A stretch of 64,000 nucleotides of DNA, taken from the NCBI GenBank assembly GCA_964639765.1, contig CAZXEN010000001.1, positions 1 through 64,000 of the forward strand, in the 5' to 3' direction. Position 1 is the stretch's first letter, and every line of letters starts with the position of its first letter. The notes under the pieces are model-generated. The model was not told where the DNA came from, made no database searches, and saw only the letters and a list, made by a program, of their open reading frames with translations. Below, piece by piece: positions 52,004-60,237 of the stretch. Origin of the DNA: Scybalousia_A sp964639765 (GTDB taxonomy: Bacteria > Bacteroidota > Bacteroidia > Bacteroidales > P3). Both the position numbers and the translations under genes were made by a program.

Positions 52004-53941
52004 TTATTTATAATTTCTTTGTTGTACTTTGATAAATTCATAATTAAGGTCTTCCTTGTGCATCTCAGGAGCATTGTTTTCTCCATTGTATTGCCAAGCA
52101 CCTACAAACATAAAGTTGTCATCGTCTCTCTTTGCTTCACCTTCTTCTGTCTGATGTTCTTCACGGAAGTGACCACCACAGCTTTCTTCTCTCTGAAGAG
52201 CATCTCTTGCGATAAGTTCTGCAAGTTCTACGTGATCAGCAAAACGAAGAGCTTTCTCCAATTCAGGATTCATACATTCGTTTGCTTCTTCTACCTTTAC
52301 ATCTTTCCAGAATTCTTCTTTCAAAGATTGAATCATAGGAATAGCTTGTTCCAAACCAGCTTTGTTTCTTCCCATTCCTACATTTTCCCACATGATATGT
52401 CCAAGACGCTTTTGGAAAGAATCCACTGTTTTTGTTCCTTTTATGGAAAGTATCTTGTTTATTCTTTCTTTTACTTCATCTTCTGCTTTTTCAAACTCTT
52501 GATGTGAAGTAGGAATTGGAGCATTGTAGATTTCAGAAGAAAGATAGTTTTGAACAGTATAAGGTAATACGAAATAACCATCTGCCAATCCTTGCATCAA
52601 AGCACTTGCTCCCAAACGGTTTGCTCCATGATCTGAGAAATTACATTCTCCTGCTGCAAACAATCCCTCTATTGTTGTCTGAAGTTCATAATCTACCCAA
52701 AGACCTCCCATTGTATAATGCACAGCAGGAAAGATCATCATAGGTGTTTCGTAAGGATTGTCGTTTGTTATCTTCTGATACATCTGGAATAAGTTGCCAT
52801 ATCGTTCAGCTACTCTTTCTTTTCCCAAACGGTTGATAGCATCTTTGAAATCAAGATAAACAGCTTTACCTGTTCCTACTCCATAACCGGCATCGCATCT
52901 TTCTTTTGCTGCACGTGAAGCAATATCTCTTGGAACCAAGTTTCCAAAAGCAGGATAACGTCTTTCCAAATAGTAATCTCTGTCTTCTTCTGCTATATCG
53001 TTAGCTGTTTTTTCTCCATTACGTATTGCTTCTGCATCTTCTTTTTTCTTAGGAACCCAAATTCTTCCGTCATTTCTCAAACTCTCACTCATAAGAGTAA
53101 GTTTGCTTTGATAATCTCCATGAACAGGAATACAGGTCGGGTGAATTTGTACGTAACATGGGTTGGCGAAATAAGCACCTTTTTTATAACATTGCCAAGC
53201 TGCACTACCATTACTGTTCATTGCGTTTGTAGAAAGATAATATACATTACCATATCCTCCTGTTGCCAAAACAACACAATGACCAAACCAACGCTCTATT
53301 TCTCCTGTTTTTATATCTCTTGTAATAATGCCTCTTGCTTTTCCATCTATTACTACAAGATTTTCCATTTCCTTTCTTGTATATAGCTTTACTGTTCCTG
53401 CTTTTACTTGTTGGCTAAGTGCAGAATAAGCTCCCAAAAGAAGTTGTTGGCCTGTTTGTCCTTTAGCATAAAAAGTACGGCTTACCTGAGCTCCTCCGAA
53501 AGAACGGTTTGCCAGATAACCGGAATATTCCCTTGCAAATGGAACACCTTGTGCTACACATTGGTCAATAATATTGTTAGCCACTTCTGCCAAACGATAA
53601 ACATTGGCTTCTCTTGCTCTATAATCGCCACCTTTTATTGTATCATAGAACAAACGGCCAATACTATCACCGTCATTTGGATAGTTTTTTGCTGCATTAA
53701 TACCACCTTGAGCTGCAATAGAGTGAGCTCTACGCGGAGAATCCTGAATACAGAAAACCTTTACGTTGAAACCCAAAGCACCTAACGAAGCTGCTGCCGA
53801 AGCACCTGCAAGTCCTGTTCCTACAATTATAACATCCAACTTTCTTTTGTTTGCAGGATTAACCAATTTCTGAGAGGATTTGTATTTGGTCCATTTTTCT
53901 GCCAAAGGTCCCTCAGGGATTTTGGAATTAAGTGTTGTCAT
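52004..53941 (-). CDS. Fumarate reductase/succinate dehydrogenase flavoprotein subunit
   Basis: The 645-aa protein binds FAD at VIIVGTGLAGASAAASL (residues ~39-55) and covalently at the His of RRAHSIAAQGGINA (~80). Active-site marks are HPTCIPVHGDYQSKL and RRYPAFGNLVPRDIASR; FPAVHYTMGGLWVDYE and LFAAGECNFSDHGANRLGASAL complete the family. It reduces fumarate or oxidises succinate on the cytoplasmic face. The operon is normally frdC-frdA-frdB in Bacteroides; here frdC is absent, and the upstream gap holds only the promoters shared with truA. Confidence 0.95.
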   Translation of the reverse strand: MTTLNSKIPEGPLAEKWTKYKSSQKLVNPANKRKLDVIIVGTGLAGASAAASLGALGFNVKVFCIQDSPRRAHSIAAQGGINAAKNYPNDGDSIGRLFYDTIKGGDYRAREANVYRLAEVANNIIDQCVAQGVPFAREYSGYLANRSFGGAQVSRTFYAKGQTGQQLLLGAYSALSQQVKAGTVKLYTRKEMENLVVIDGKARGIITRDIKTGEIERWFGHCVVLATGGYGNVYYLSTNAMNSNGSAAWQCYKKGAYFANPCYVQIHPTCIPVHGDYQSKLTLMSESLRNDGRIWVPKKKEDAEAIRNGEKTANDIAEEDRDYYLERRYPAFGNLVPRDIASRAAKERCDAGYGVGTGKAVYLDFKDAINRLGKERVAERYGNLFQMYQKITNDNPYETPMMIFPAVHYTMGGLWVDYELQTTIEGLFAAGECNFSDHGANRLGASALMQGLADGYFVLPYTVQNYLSSEIYNAPIPTSHQEFEKAEDEVKERINKILSIKGTKTVDSFQKRLGHIMWENVGMGRNKAGLEQAIPMIQSLKEEFWKDVKVEEANECMNPELEKALRFADHVELAELIARDALQREESCGGHFREEHQTEEGEAKRDDDNFMFVGAWQYNGENNAPEMHKEDLNYEFIKVQQRNYK

Positions 53942-54029
53942 ATATTTTACTTTTTTAGTTATTCCTTAAAATTAAGATAACGTTTTTTTTCTTTATTTAT
54001 TTTTCTAAATCAATATGCTTGGAAAATTT

Positions 54030-54060
54030 TTTGCAAAGTTAGAAAAAAAATATAATTTTG
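54030..54060 (+). promoter_or_regulatory. Promoter of truA
   Basis: TTTG (54030-54033), 19 bp, TAATTTTG (54053-54060), an exact consensus match. Confidence 0.65.
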
Positions 54061-54064
54061 CAGA
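54034..54064 (-). promoter_or_regulatory. Probable promoter of frdAB
   Basis: On the minus strand, TCTG (54061-54064; one mismatch), 19 bp, TAACTTTG (54034-54041). It overlaps the truA promoter face to face. Confidence 0.5.
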
Positions 54065-54109
54065 ATATTGTAATATTTTATTTTTAATTTCAACAAAAAC
54101 AGCAAAAAG

Positions 54110-54931
54110 ATGGAATCCAAAAATGCTATTGTAGAAGAAAATATCAACACTCCGACTCCAGAAGAGACTCCTAAGCAAATCTATCGTTACGCTTTGGTTT
54201 TACAATACAATGGCACAAGATATCATGGCTGGCAAATCCAACTGAATTCCGAAACAATACAGGGAGTTTTGGAGAGAAGTTTTTCCAATGTTTTGAGAAG
54301 AGAGACCAAAATCTACGGTTGTGGCAGAACAGACGCAGGAGTCCATGCCAGACATTTCGTTGCCAACTTTGAAGCTATAGACATGAACGAGCAGGAGTTG
54401 GAACAATTGGTCTGGAAAATGAATTCCTACCTCCCGAACGATATACGGATATTCAAAATCAAAAAAATGGATTATTGTTTCAATGCAAGATTTGACGCAA
54501 TTGCCCGTACCTACAAATATTACATTGCAACTCAGAAGCAACCATATAATGATGAGTTCTGTTTGCTTTATACCGGTGAGTTGGACGTTGAAAAAATGAA
54601 CAGAGCTGCAGCAAGAATGTATGAATATTCAGATTTTGCTTCTTTTACAACAGCAGATTTAGGAGAAGTAAACAATTTCAGATGCAACATAATGCTTGCC
54701 TATTGGCGAAAAGAAGGAGAACATATAGTCTTTACAATCAAGGCAAACCGTTTTCTAAGAAATATGGTAAGATGTGTTGTAGGTACTCTTTTGGCAATTG
54801 GAAAAGGAAACATAACAGAAGAAGATTTCGTTAAAATAATTGAAGCAAAAGACAGAAAAAAGGCAATGTCTTCCGCCCATGCCAAAGGTTTGTTCTTAGA
54901 AAAGATAGAGTACAAGGATTTGGACCTATAA
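54110..54931 (+). CDS. truA: tRNA pseudouridine(38-40) synthase TruA
   Basis: The 273-aa enzyme isomerises uridines in the anticodon stem-loop. Marks are YALVLQYNGTRYHGWQIQ (residues ~26-43) and the catalytic Asp in YGCGRTDAGVHARHFVA (~69-85). FNARFDAIARTYKYYI and the C-terminal RFLRNMVRCVVGTLLAIGKG are also typical. It has a ~20-residue N-terminal extension rich in Glu and Pro. It is divergent from the frd operon and converges with the LtaS-like gene (stop codons 15 bp apart). Confidence 0.96.
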   Translation: MESKNAIVEENINTPTPEETPKQIYRYALVLQYNGTRYHGWQIQLNSETIQGVLERSFSNVLRRETKIYGCGRTDAGVHARHFVANFEAIDMNEQELEQLVWKMNSYLPNDIRIFKIKKMDYCFNARFDAIARTYKYYIATQKQPYNDEFCLLYTGELDVEKMNRAAARMYEYSDFASFTTADLGEVNNFRCNIMLAYWRKEGEHIVFTIKANRFLRNMVRCVVGTLLAIGKGNITEEDFVKIIEAKDRKKAMSSAHAKGLFLEKIEYKDLDL

Positions 54932-54946
54932 AACAGAAGACTGTTT

Positions 54947-56908
54947 TCAGCGTTTTTCCGCATAGGTCAGCATTGCAAAGGCATAGCGCTTCATTTCCTT
55001 ATATTTGTCTTTGTATATAGGGGATTTTATATAGTTTTTCTTGTCCTTTACACCTTTTTTGTATTTAAACAGATACTCTTTGCCGTTTCTGTCCCAAATA
55101 TAAAACAGTTCATTATCCAATACTCCTATCTTGTTGTCTGCAGAAAAGTAATCATATTTTCTTTTATATAAATCAAAAGCAAGTCCCATTGTCTGGCGAT
55201 TATCTATTCCAAGATAAGAACATATCATTGCATCAACATCTATTTGCAAACCAAGGTTATAATCTTTCTTTGCTTCAAGATAATACGGATTATAGAATAT
55301 CAAAGGCGAATGATGATACTCCAAAGGCATGGGATAAAGAGTTGTTTTTGTTTTCTTTTTGCCATGGTCTGCTACAAAAACAAACAAAGTATTTTTAAAC
55401 CATTTCTCCTTACTTGCTCTTTGCATAAAATCTCCTATAGCCCAATCTGCATATTCTATTATTTTACTTTTTACATTTTTGGATTTGTATCTTAAATCAA
55501 TGCCTTCCGGAAAAATATAGGGACCATGATTAGAAGTAGTCAGAAGAGTAACAAAAAAAGGTTTGTTCTTGTCGTAGGAGTTTATTTCTTTTATGGCTCT
55601 GCGAAACATTATATGGTCTGGAACTCCAAGAGTTGATTTTATTTCTTTTGAAGGATAGTGTTTTTGAGAAACTATTTGCTGAAAATCATTTGCAGAAAGA
55701 AATCCGCCAATGTTGTCAAATTGGTCATCATGCGTGGTAAAATAATGCGTGGTGTAGTTGTTTTGTTTCAATACTGAAGCCAATCCGCCCTGCATTTTAG
55801 GAATTATTGTCCGTTTCATACTGTGTCTGTCCAGCAATGCCGGCATTCCAAACAAAGTGGAATAGACCCCGTTGTAGGTATGTATTCCTGCAGTATAGAC
55901 ATTTTCGTATGAAACACCGTTTTTAAGAAGGCTGTCCAGATTAGGTGTAAGATTGCTATTAGAGTTGAAGTTTTTAAGATTTTGAGCAGTCATACTCTCC
56001 ATAATAACCAAAATCACATTGGTTTTTCCCTTGTCAAAAACAAACTCTCTTTCGCCTATAGGATTGGAATACATATCTTTGTATTCTTTTGTTACGAAAT
56101 CTATGGCAGTCTTCTCATCCATAAGGTCAAGAGACTTGTTTTTCTTGGAAGTTTTTTCCTCTATGCTTTTTATAAGAGTAAAATTAGGATTCAGACCTAA
56201 CTGATTAATAAAAGCGTTATTGGAAAAATAGGCAGTACCTACTCTTATGGGACTTTTTTCTGCCAGTCTTCCTCTTTGACCGACAAAACACAGAACCAAA
56301 ACCAAAAGAAAACCAAGGGTATTTTTCAGATGGTAGTGTCTTGTTACAAAATTTTGAGCAGAGATTTTTTGCAAAGTAGCCCTGAAAATCTTTCTCATTA
56401 TCCACCAGAAGAAAACCCCAAAGGCTATAAAAACAAAAATAAAACCTATGTAAGAAATCTCTTCAACTATCATCTTGAAAACAAACTTAGGACTGTCTAA
56501 CCATTCAAAAGCCTGAACAGAAAATCTTTGGAAGAAATACTTGAAATAAGGCAAATCAACCGTACTTACGAATATTGCCAACAAAGAAATGACGAGAATA
56601 AACATATGAATACCTTTATAAAGTCCTCTCCCTTTAGGAAAATCCAGCTTAAATATTGAACAGGCAAACAAAATCAGCAAAGGAAGCAGCAGAATATAAC
56701 AAACAGTAACGGTATCAAAACGCAATCCCATCAACATAGCCTGCAACAAAAGACTGCTTTCTTCCACACTCTGCAACTCTGTGTTATTAATGCCGAGCAT
56801 TATAAATCTATAGAACGTAAAAATCACAACCATAAACAAATACACAAGACAAATATACTTAATTTGTAGTGGAAGTATTCTTGATAAGGTTTCTTTAAAT
56901 TTCTTCAT
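54947..56908 (-). CDS. LTA synthase-family sulfatase-fold membrane protein
   Basis: The 653-aa protein has five membrane helices (residues ~10-200) and a C-terminal sulfatase-fold domain: KTNVILVIMESMTAQNLKNF (~305-325, metal Glu), the region HTYNGVYSTLFGMPALL (~350), FVTLLTTSNHGPYIFP and VADHGKKKTKTTLYPMPLEYHHSPLIFY (~520). Members transfer glycerol phosphate or similar groups to periplasmic lipids or glycans; in Gram-negatives the product is often unknown. A promoter-like TAATTTTG (minus strand, 56931-56938) favours the ATG at 56908 over the one at 56917. Confidence 0.85.
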   Translation of the reverse strand: MKKFKETLSRILPLQIKYICLVYLFMVVIFTFYRFIMLGINNTELQSVEESSLLLQAMLMGLRFDTVTVCYILLLPLLILFACSIFKLDFPKGRGLYKGIHMFILVISLLAIFVSTVDLPYFKYFFQRFSVQAFEWLDSPKFVFKMIVEEISYIGFIFVFIAFGVFFWWIMRKIFRATLQKISAQNFVTRHYHLKNTLGFLLVLVLCFVGQRGRLAEKSPIRVGTAYFSNNAFINQLGLNPNFTLIKSIEEKTSKKNKSLDLMDEKTAIDFVTKEYKDMYSNPIGEREFVFDKGKTNVILVIMESMTAQNLKNFNSNSNLTPNLDSLLKNGVSYENVYTAGIHTYNGVYSTLFGMPALLDRHSMKRTIIPKMQGGLASVLKQNNYTTHYFTTHDDQFDNIGGFLSANDFQQIVSQKHYPSKEIKSTLGVPDHIMFRRAIKEINSYDKNKPFFVTLLTTSNHGPYIFPEGIDLRYKSKNVKSKIIEYADWAIGDFMQRASKEKWFKNTLFVFVADHGKKKTKTTLYPMPLEYHHSPLIFYNPYYLEAKKDYNLGLQIDVDAMICSYLGIDNRQTMGLAFDLYKRKYDYFSADNKIGVLDNELFYIWDRNGKEYLFKYKKGVKDKKNYIKSPIYKDKYKEMKRYAFAMLTYAEKR

Positions 56909-56987
56909 TGTCAACATAATTATTTGTTTGCAAAATTAAATGTTTTATTTGAATTTAGTAATTTTGCAAAAAAAGAAAAACAAAAGA

Positions 56988-57953
56988 ATGATAAAGGATG
57001 TTTTACCTGAATTTGTTTTGGGATTGTCTCCTATGGACGAGATAACAACGCCAGAATACCGTGAAATATGCAAGGAATTTAGTGCAGATGTTATTTTTAC
57101 AGAGTTTGTCTCTACTGATGCTTTAGTAAGAGATGTAGAAAAAAGTTATAAAAAAATTGCTTTCAGTGAAAAGCAAAGGCCTTTGGCTATACAAATATTT
57201 GGAAATGACGAAAAAACATTGGTGGATGCTGCCCAAAGAGTTGAGGAATTACACCCTGATTGGATTGATATCAACTGGGGTTGTCCTATGAAAAGGATTG
57301 CAGGCAAAGGTTCCGGGTCAGGAATCTTGCAAGACATACCTAAAATGCTAAGACTGACCAAAGCAGTTGTTGATAATGTAAAACTACCTGTAAGTGTCAA
57401 GACCCGTTTAGGCTACAATGAAGAGAACAAACCTATAGTTGAACTCGCAGAGATGTTGCAAGATGTTGGCATACAATTGATTTCCATTCATGGAAGAACA
57501 AAGACCCAGATGTATAGAGGAAGTGCTGACTGGACTTTAATAGGAAAGACAAAAGAAAATCCAAGACTTAAAATACCTGTCTTTGGAAATGGCGATATAG
57601 ACAGCGTGGAAAAATTTCTGGAATACAAGAAAAGATATGGTTTGGACGGTATTCTTGTAGGAAGACACGCCGTCGGCAACCCTTTTTTCTTCCTACAGTG
57701 CAAGCAGGCTTTGAAAAATGAGGATATTTTTCAACCCACTTTGCAGGATAAAGTGGAAATATGCAAAAAACATCTGCTTTTGGCTCTGGAAAACAACGAT
57801 GAAGAGAAAGTCTGCGTGGACATGAGAAAATTCTATCCAAGATATTTCCTTGGAGTAAGAAACTTCAAACCCTTTAAACTTCAACTACTTGCAAGCAAAA
57901 CAAAACAAGAAGTCCTGAATATTCTTTCTCAGGTGGCAAAATTAGAAGAATAG
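56988..57953 (+). CDS. tRNA-dihydrouridine synthase (Dus)
   Basis: The 321-aa flavoenzyme reduces uridine in tRNA. Marks: LGLSPMDEITTPEYREI, AIQIFGN (FMN), the catalytic Cys in DINWGCPMKRIAGKGSGSG (~residue 101) and SIHGRTKTQMYRG, FGNGDID, DGILVGRHAVGNPFFF. It is of the DusB-like group but the specificity is not certain. A -7 element (56959-56966) lies inside the longer open frame and sets the start at 56988. A repeat array follows its stop. Confidence 0.92.
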   Translation: MIKDVLPEFVLGLSPMDEITTPEYREICKEFSADVIFTEFVSTDALVRDVEKSYKKIAFSEKQRPLAIQIFGNDEKTLVDAAQRVEELHPDWIDINWGCPMKRIAGKGSGSGILQDIPKMLRLTKAVVDNVKLPVSVKTRLGYNEENKPIVELAEMLQDVGIQLISIHGRTKTQMYRGSADWTLIGKTKENPRLKIPVFGNGDIDSVEKFLEYKKRYGLDGILVGRHAVGNPFFFLQCKQALKNEDIFQPTLQDKVEICKKHLLLALENNDEEKVCVDMRKFYPRYFLGVRNFKPFKLQLLASKTKQEVLNILSQVAKLEE

Positions 57954-57960
57954 CAAAAAA

Positions 57961-58033
57961 GACTTGGTTTTAATTTTTTAAATCTTGATGTTTAGGGTAA
58001 AAAGACTTACTCTTTTACACTAAAAGAGTTGAT
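57961..58033. repeat. Phased 21/22-bp repeat array G (4 units)
   Basis: Cores GACTTGGT (57961), ATCTTGAT (57982), GACTTACT (58004) and GAGTTGAT (58026) are 21, 22 and 22 bp apart, all in the same orientation. Part of it can form the hairpin ACTCTTTT/AAAAGAGT between the convergent dus and plsY genes. Confidence 0.62.
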
Positions 58034-58059
58034 GTTTTTTGATAAACTTTTGAAGCTTT

Positions 58060-58767
58060 TTATTCTTTTTCTTTTTGGTTTTCTATTTTTACTGTTCTTT
58101 TGAACTTGAATTTAGGTTCCTGATGATTAAGCAGACGTTTGATATTCTTTCTATGAGTCCATATTATGAACAGAGCAACGATTACGGCAAATATGGCCAT
58201 AGAAAGTGTTATATCTTCATTCTTTGAAAGCCACAACTTGCTTGTCAGGTAAATAATCGGAAAAGAAATGGCTGCCATAATAGAAGATAGTGATATATAT
58301 CGGGTTAAGATAAACGTAAGAAAAAATACCGCCAGCACAAAAGGAATTATTCCGTGAAACAGTCCTATAACCGCTCCAAGCATTGTAGCAACACCTTTAC
58401 CACCTTTAAATCCTGCAAAAACAGGTAGAGAATGTCCTATAACAACTATTATTGCTATAGCAAGAGAATAGTAGGAAAATTCATTAATCCAGCCCCAGTC
58501 TTTCAAAAAAGAACCAAATATGTTACTGCTTAGATATACTGCAAACCAACCTTTTACTATATCTATCAACAAGACAAACAAACCAGGCTGAAGTCCAAGA
58601 ACCCTTATGGTATTGGTTGCCCCTGCATTGTGAGAGCCTTCTTTTCTGACATCTATACCATAAAAATTCTTTCCAATCCAAACAGCAGAAGGAATACTTC
58701 CCAAAAGATAGGCGACAACAGCACCTGTAAAGAGTTGTAAAGCTTTGAGTATTGTAAATTGTTCCAT
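58060..58767 (-). CDS. plsY: Glycerol-3-phosphate acyltransferase PlsY
   Basis: The 235-aa membrane protein acylates glycerol-3-phosphate from acyl-phosphate, the first step of phospholipid synthesis. It shows GSIPSAVWIGKNFYGIDVRKEGSHNAGATN (residues ~22-50), the GFKGGKGVAT phosphate-binding loop (~118-127) and HRKNIKRL near the C-terminus, with 5-7 helices. A charged tail follows. The partner PlsX is not in the window. Confidence 0.95.
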   Translation of the reverse strand: MEQFTILKALQLFTGAVVAYLLGSIPSAVWIGKNFYGIDVRKEGSHNAGATNTIRVLGLQPGLFVLLIDIVKGWFAVYLSSNIFGSFLKDWGWINEFSYYSLAIAIIVVIGHSLPVFAGFKGGKGVATMLGAVIGLFHGIIPFVLAVFFLTFILTRYISLSSIMAAISFPIIYLTSKLWLSKNEDITLSMAIFAVIVALFIIWTHRKNIKRLLNHQEPKFKFKRTVKIENQKEKE

Positions 58768-58860
58768 AGTAATCAGATTTATTTTTTTGCAAAGTTACAA
58801 TATATTTGTTTAAAATTATAGTACCTTTGCAAAAAAATATATCTACAAAAACTTATTACT

Positions 58861-60219
58861 ATGTTTAAACGATTGATAAACTTTAGCGTCCGTTTAGTTC
58901 AGAAGTATTTACCTGAACCTTTTATTTTTGCAATAATACTAAGTTTGGTTGCTTTTGCTGTTGCCATACCTATATGTAAACAAACTCCGCTGGAAGTTGT
59001 GGAACATTGGGGAGACGGTGTTTGGTCTTTGCTGGCTTTTGCAATGCAGATGGCACTGGTTTTAGTATGCGGAGCGACACTTGCAGCATCTCCATCCATC
59101 AAGGCTTTTATTTCTCGTTTGGCTTCAATTCCCCAAACTCCCGTTTCTGCCATTGCGACAGTTACTCTGGTTTCTGCTTTGGCATGTTGGATAAACTGGG
59201 GCTTTGGCCTTATTGTCGGGGTTATTTTCGCAAAAGAAATAGCCAAAAAGGTAAAGAACGTAGATTACAGACTTTTAATTGCTTCTTCATACAGCGGCTT
59301 TGTTGTATGGCATGCTGGACTTTCTGGATCCATACCTTTAACAATGGCCACTCCAGGTGAAGCTCTTTCTTCTGCAACCAAAGGAATTTTAACCTCTCCT
59401 GTACCTATCTCTGCTACAGTGCTGAACTATCACAATATTCTTATCGTATGCCTATGTATTTTTGCTTTGGTGATTGTCAATTCCCTTATGCATCCCAAAG
59501 GAGACAAAGTTGTAAGCATAGATCCTCAACTGCTTGTGGAAGAAACAGAAGTAAACAATTCTATTTCTGAGAACAAAACACCTGCAGAGAAGATGGAAAA
59601 CTCAAAACTGCTGAGCATAGTTATATCATGTTTGGGTTTGGGATACTTGGTCTATAAGATTGGTTTCAAGGACGGCAGCTTAGATTTGAACTCTGTGATA
59701 ATGCTATTCTTATTCTTGGGTATAATACTTCACAAGACACCTTTAAGATACGTAAAAGCGTTTTCCAAATCAGCATCTTCCGCTGCTGGAATACTATTGC
59801 AGTTTCCTTTTTATGCTGGCATAATGGGAATAATCACAGGAGTTGGAGAATCGGGAATTTGTTTAGGAACGGTCATCAGCAATGCTTGTATATCTATTTC
59901 AAATCCTGTAACCTACCCTCTTCTTACTTTTCTTTGTGCTGCAATACTTAACATGTTTGTTCCGTCCGGTGGTGGTCATTGGGCAATTCAAGCACCTATA
60001 ATGTTTGCTGCTGGAGCTGATTTGGGAGTAGATCCTGGCTTGACAGGAACTTCTATTGCTTGGGGAGATGCATGGACAAATCTGATACAGCCTTTTTGGG
60101 CTTTACCAGCCTTAGCTATTGCTAAACTTAACGCAAAAGACATTATGGGATTTTGTTTAATAGACCTGCTGATTACAGGCGTAATTATATCCTTGGGATT
60201 AGTATTCTGGGCTATTTGA
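58861..60219 (+). CDS. AtoE-family short-chain fatty acid transporter
   Basis: The 452-aa membrane protein matches the TIGR00366/AtoE family: YLPEPFIFAIILSLVAF, EVVEHWGDGVWSLLAFAMQMALVLV, ACWINWGFGLIVGVIFAKEIAKK, YSGFVVWHAGLSGSIPLTMATP and MFVPSGGGHWAIQAPIM. These carry acetate, butyrate or acetoacetate across the inner membrane. A possible link to the ADP-forming acyl-CoA synthetase at 21.7 kb is metabolic only. Confidence 0.9.
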   Translation: MFKRLINFSVRLVQKYLPEPFIFAIILSLVAFAVAIPICKQTPLEVVEHWGDGVWSLLAFAMQMALVLVCGATLAASPSIKAFISRLASIPQTPVSAIATVTLVSALACWINWGFGLIVGVIFAKEIAKKVKNVDYRLLIASSYSGFVVWHAGLSGSIPLTMATPGEALSSATKGILTSPVPISATVLNYHNILIVCLCIFALVIVNSLMHPKGDKVVSIDPQLLVEETEVNNSISENKTPAEKMENSKLLSIVISCLGLGYLVYKIGFKDGSLDLNSVIMLFLFLGIILHKTPLRYVKAFSKSASSAAGILLQFPFYAGIMGIITGVGESGICLGTVISNACISISNPVTYPLLTFLCAAILNMFVPSGGGHWAIQAPIMFAAGADLGVDPGLTGTSIAWGDAWTNLIQPFWALPALAIAKLNAKDIMGFCLIDLLITGVIISLGLVFWAI

Positions 60220-60237
60220 AAAGGAGAGAAAAACAAA

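Noticed and set aside
5241..58033. CRISPR array interpretation of the 21-bp phased repeats
   Set aside because: Units are 8-bp degenerate cores in mixed orientation with no unique 30-40-bp spacers and no cas genes.
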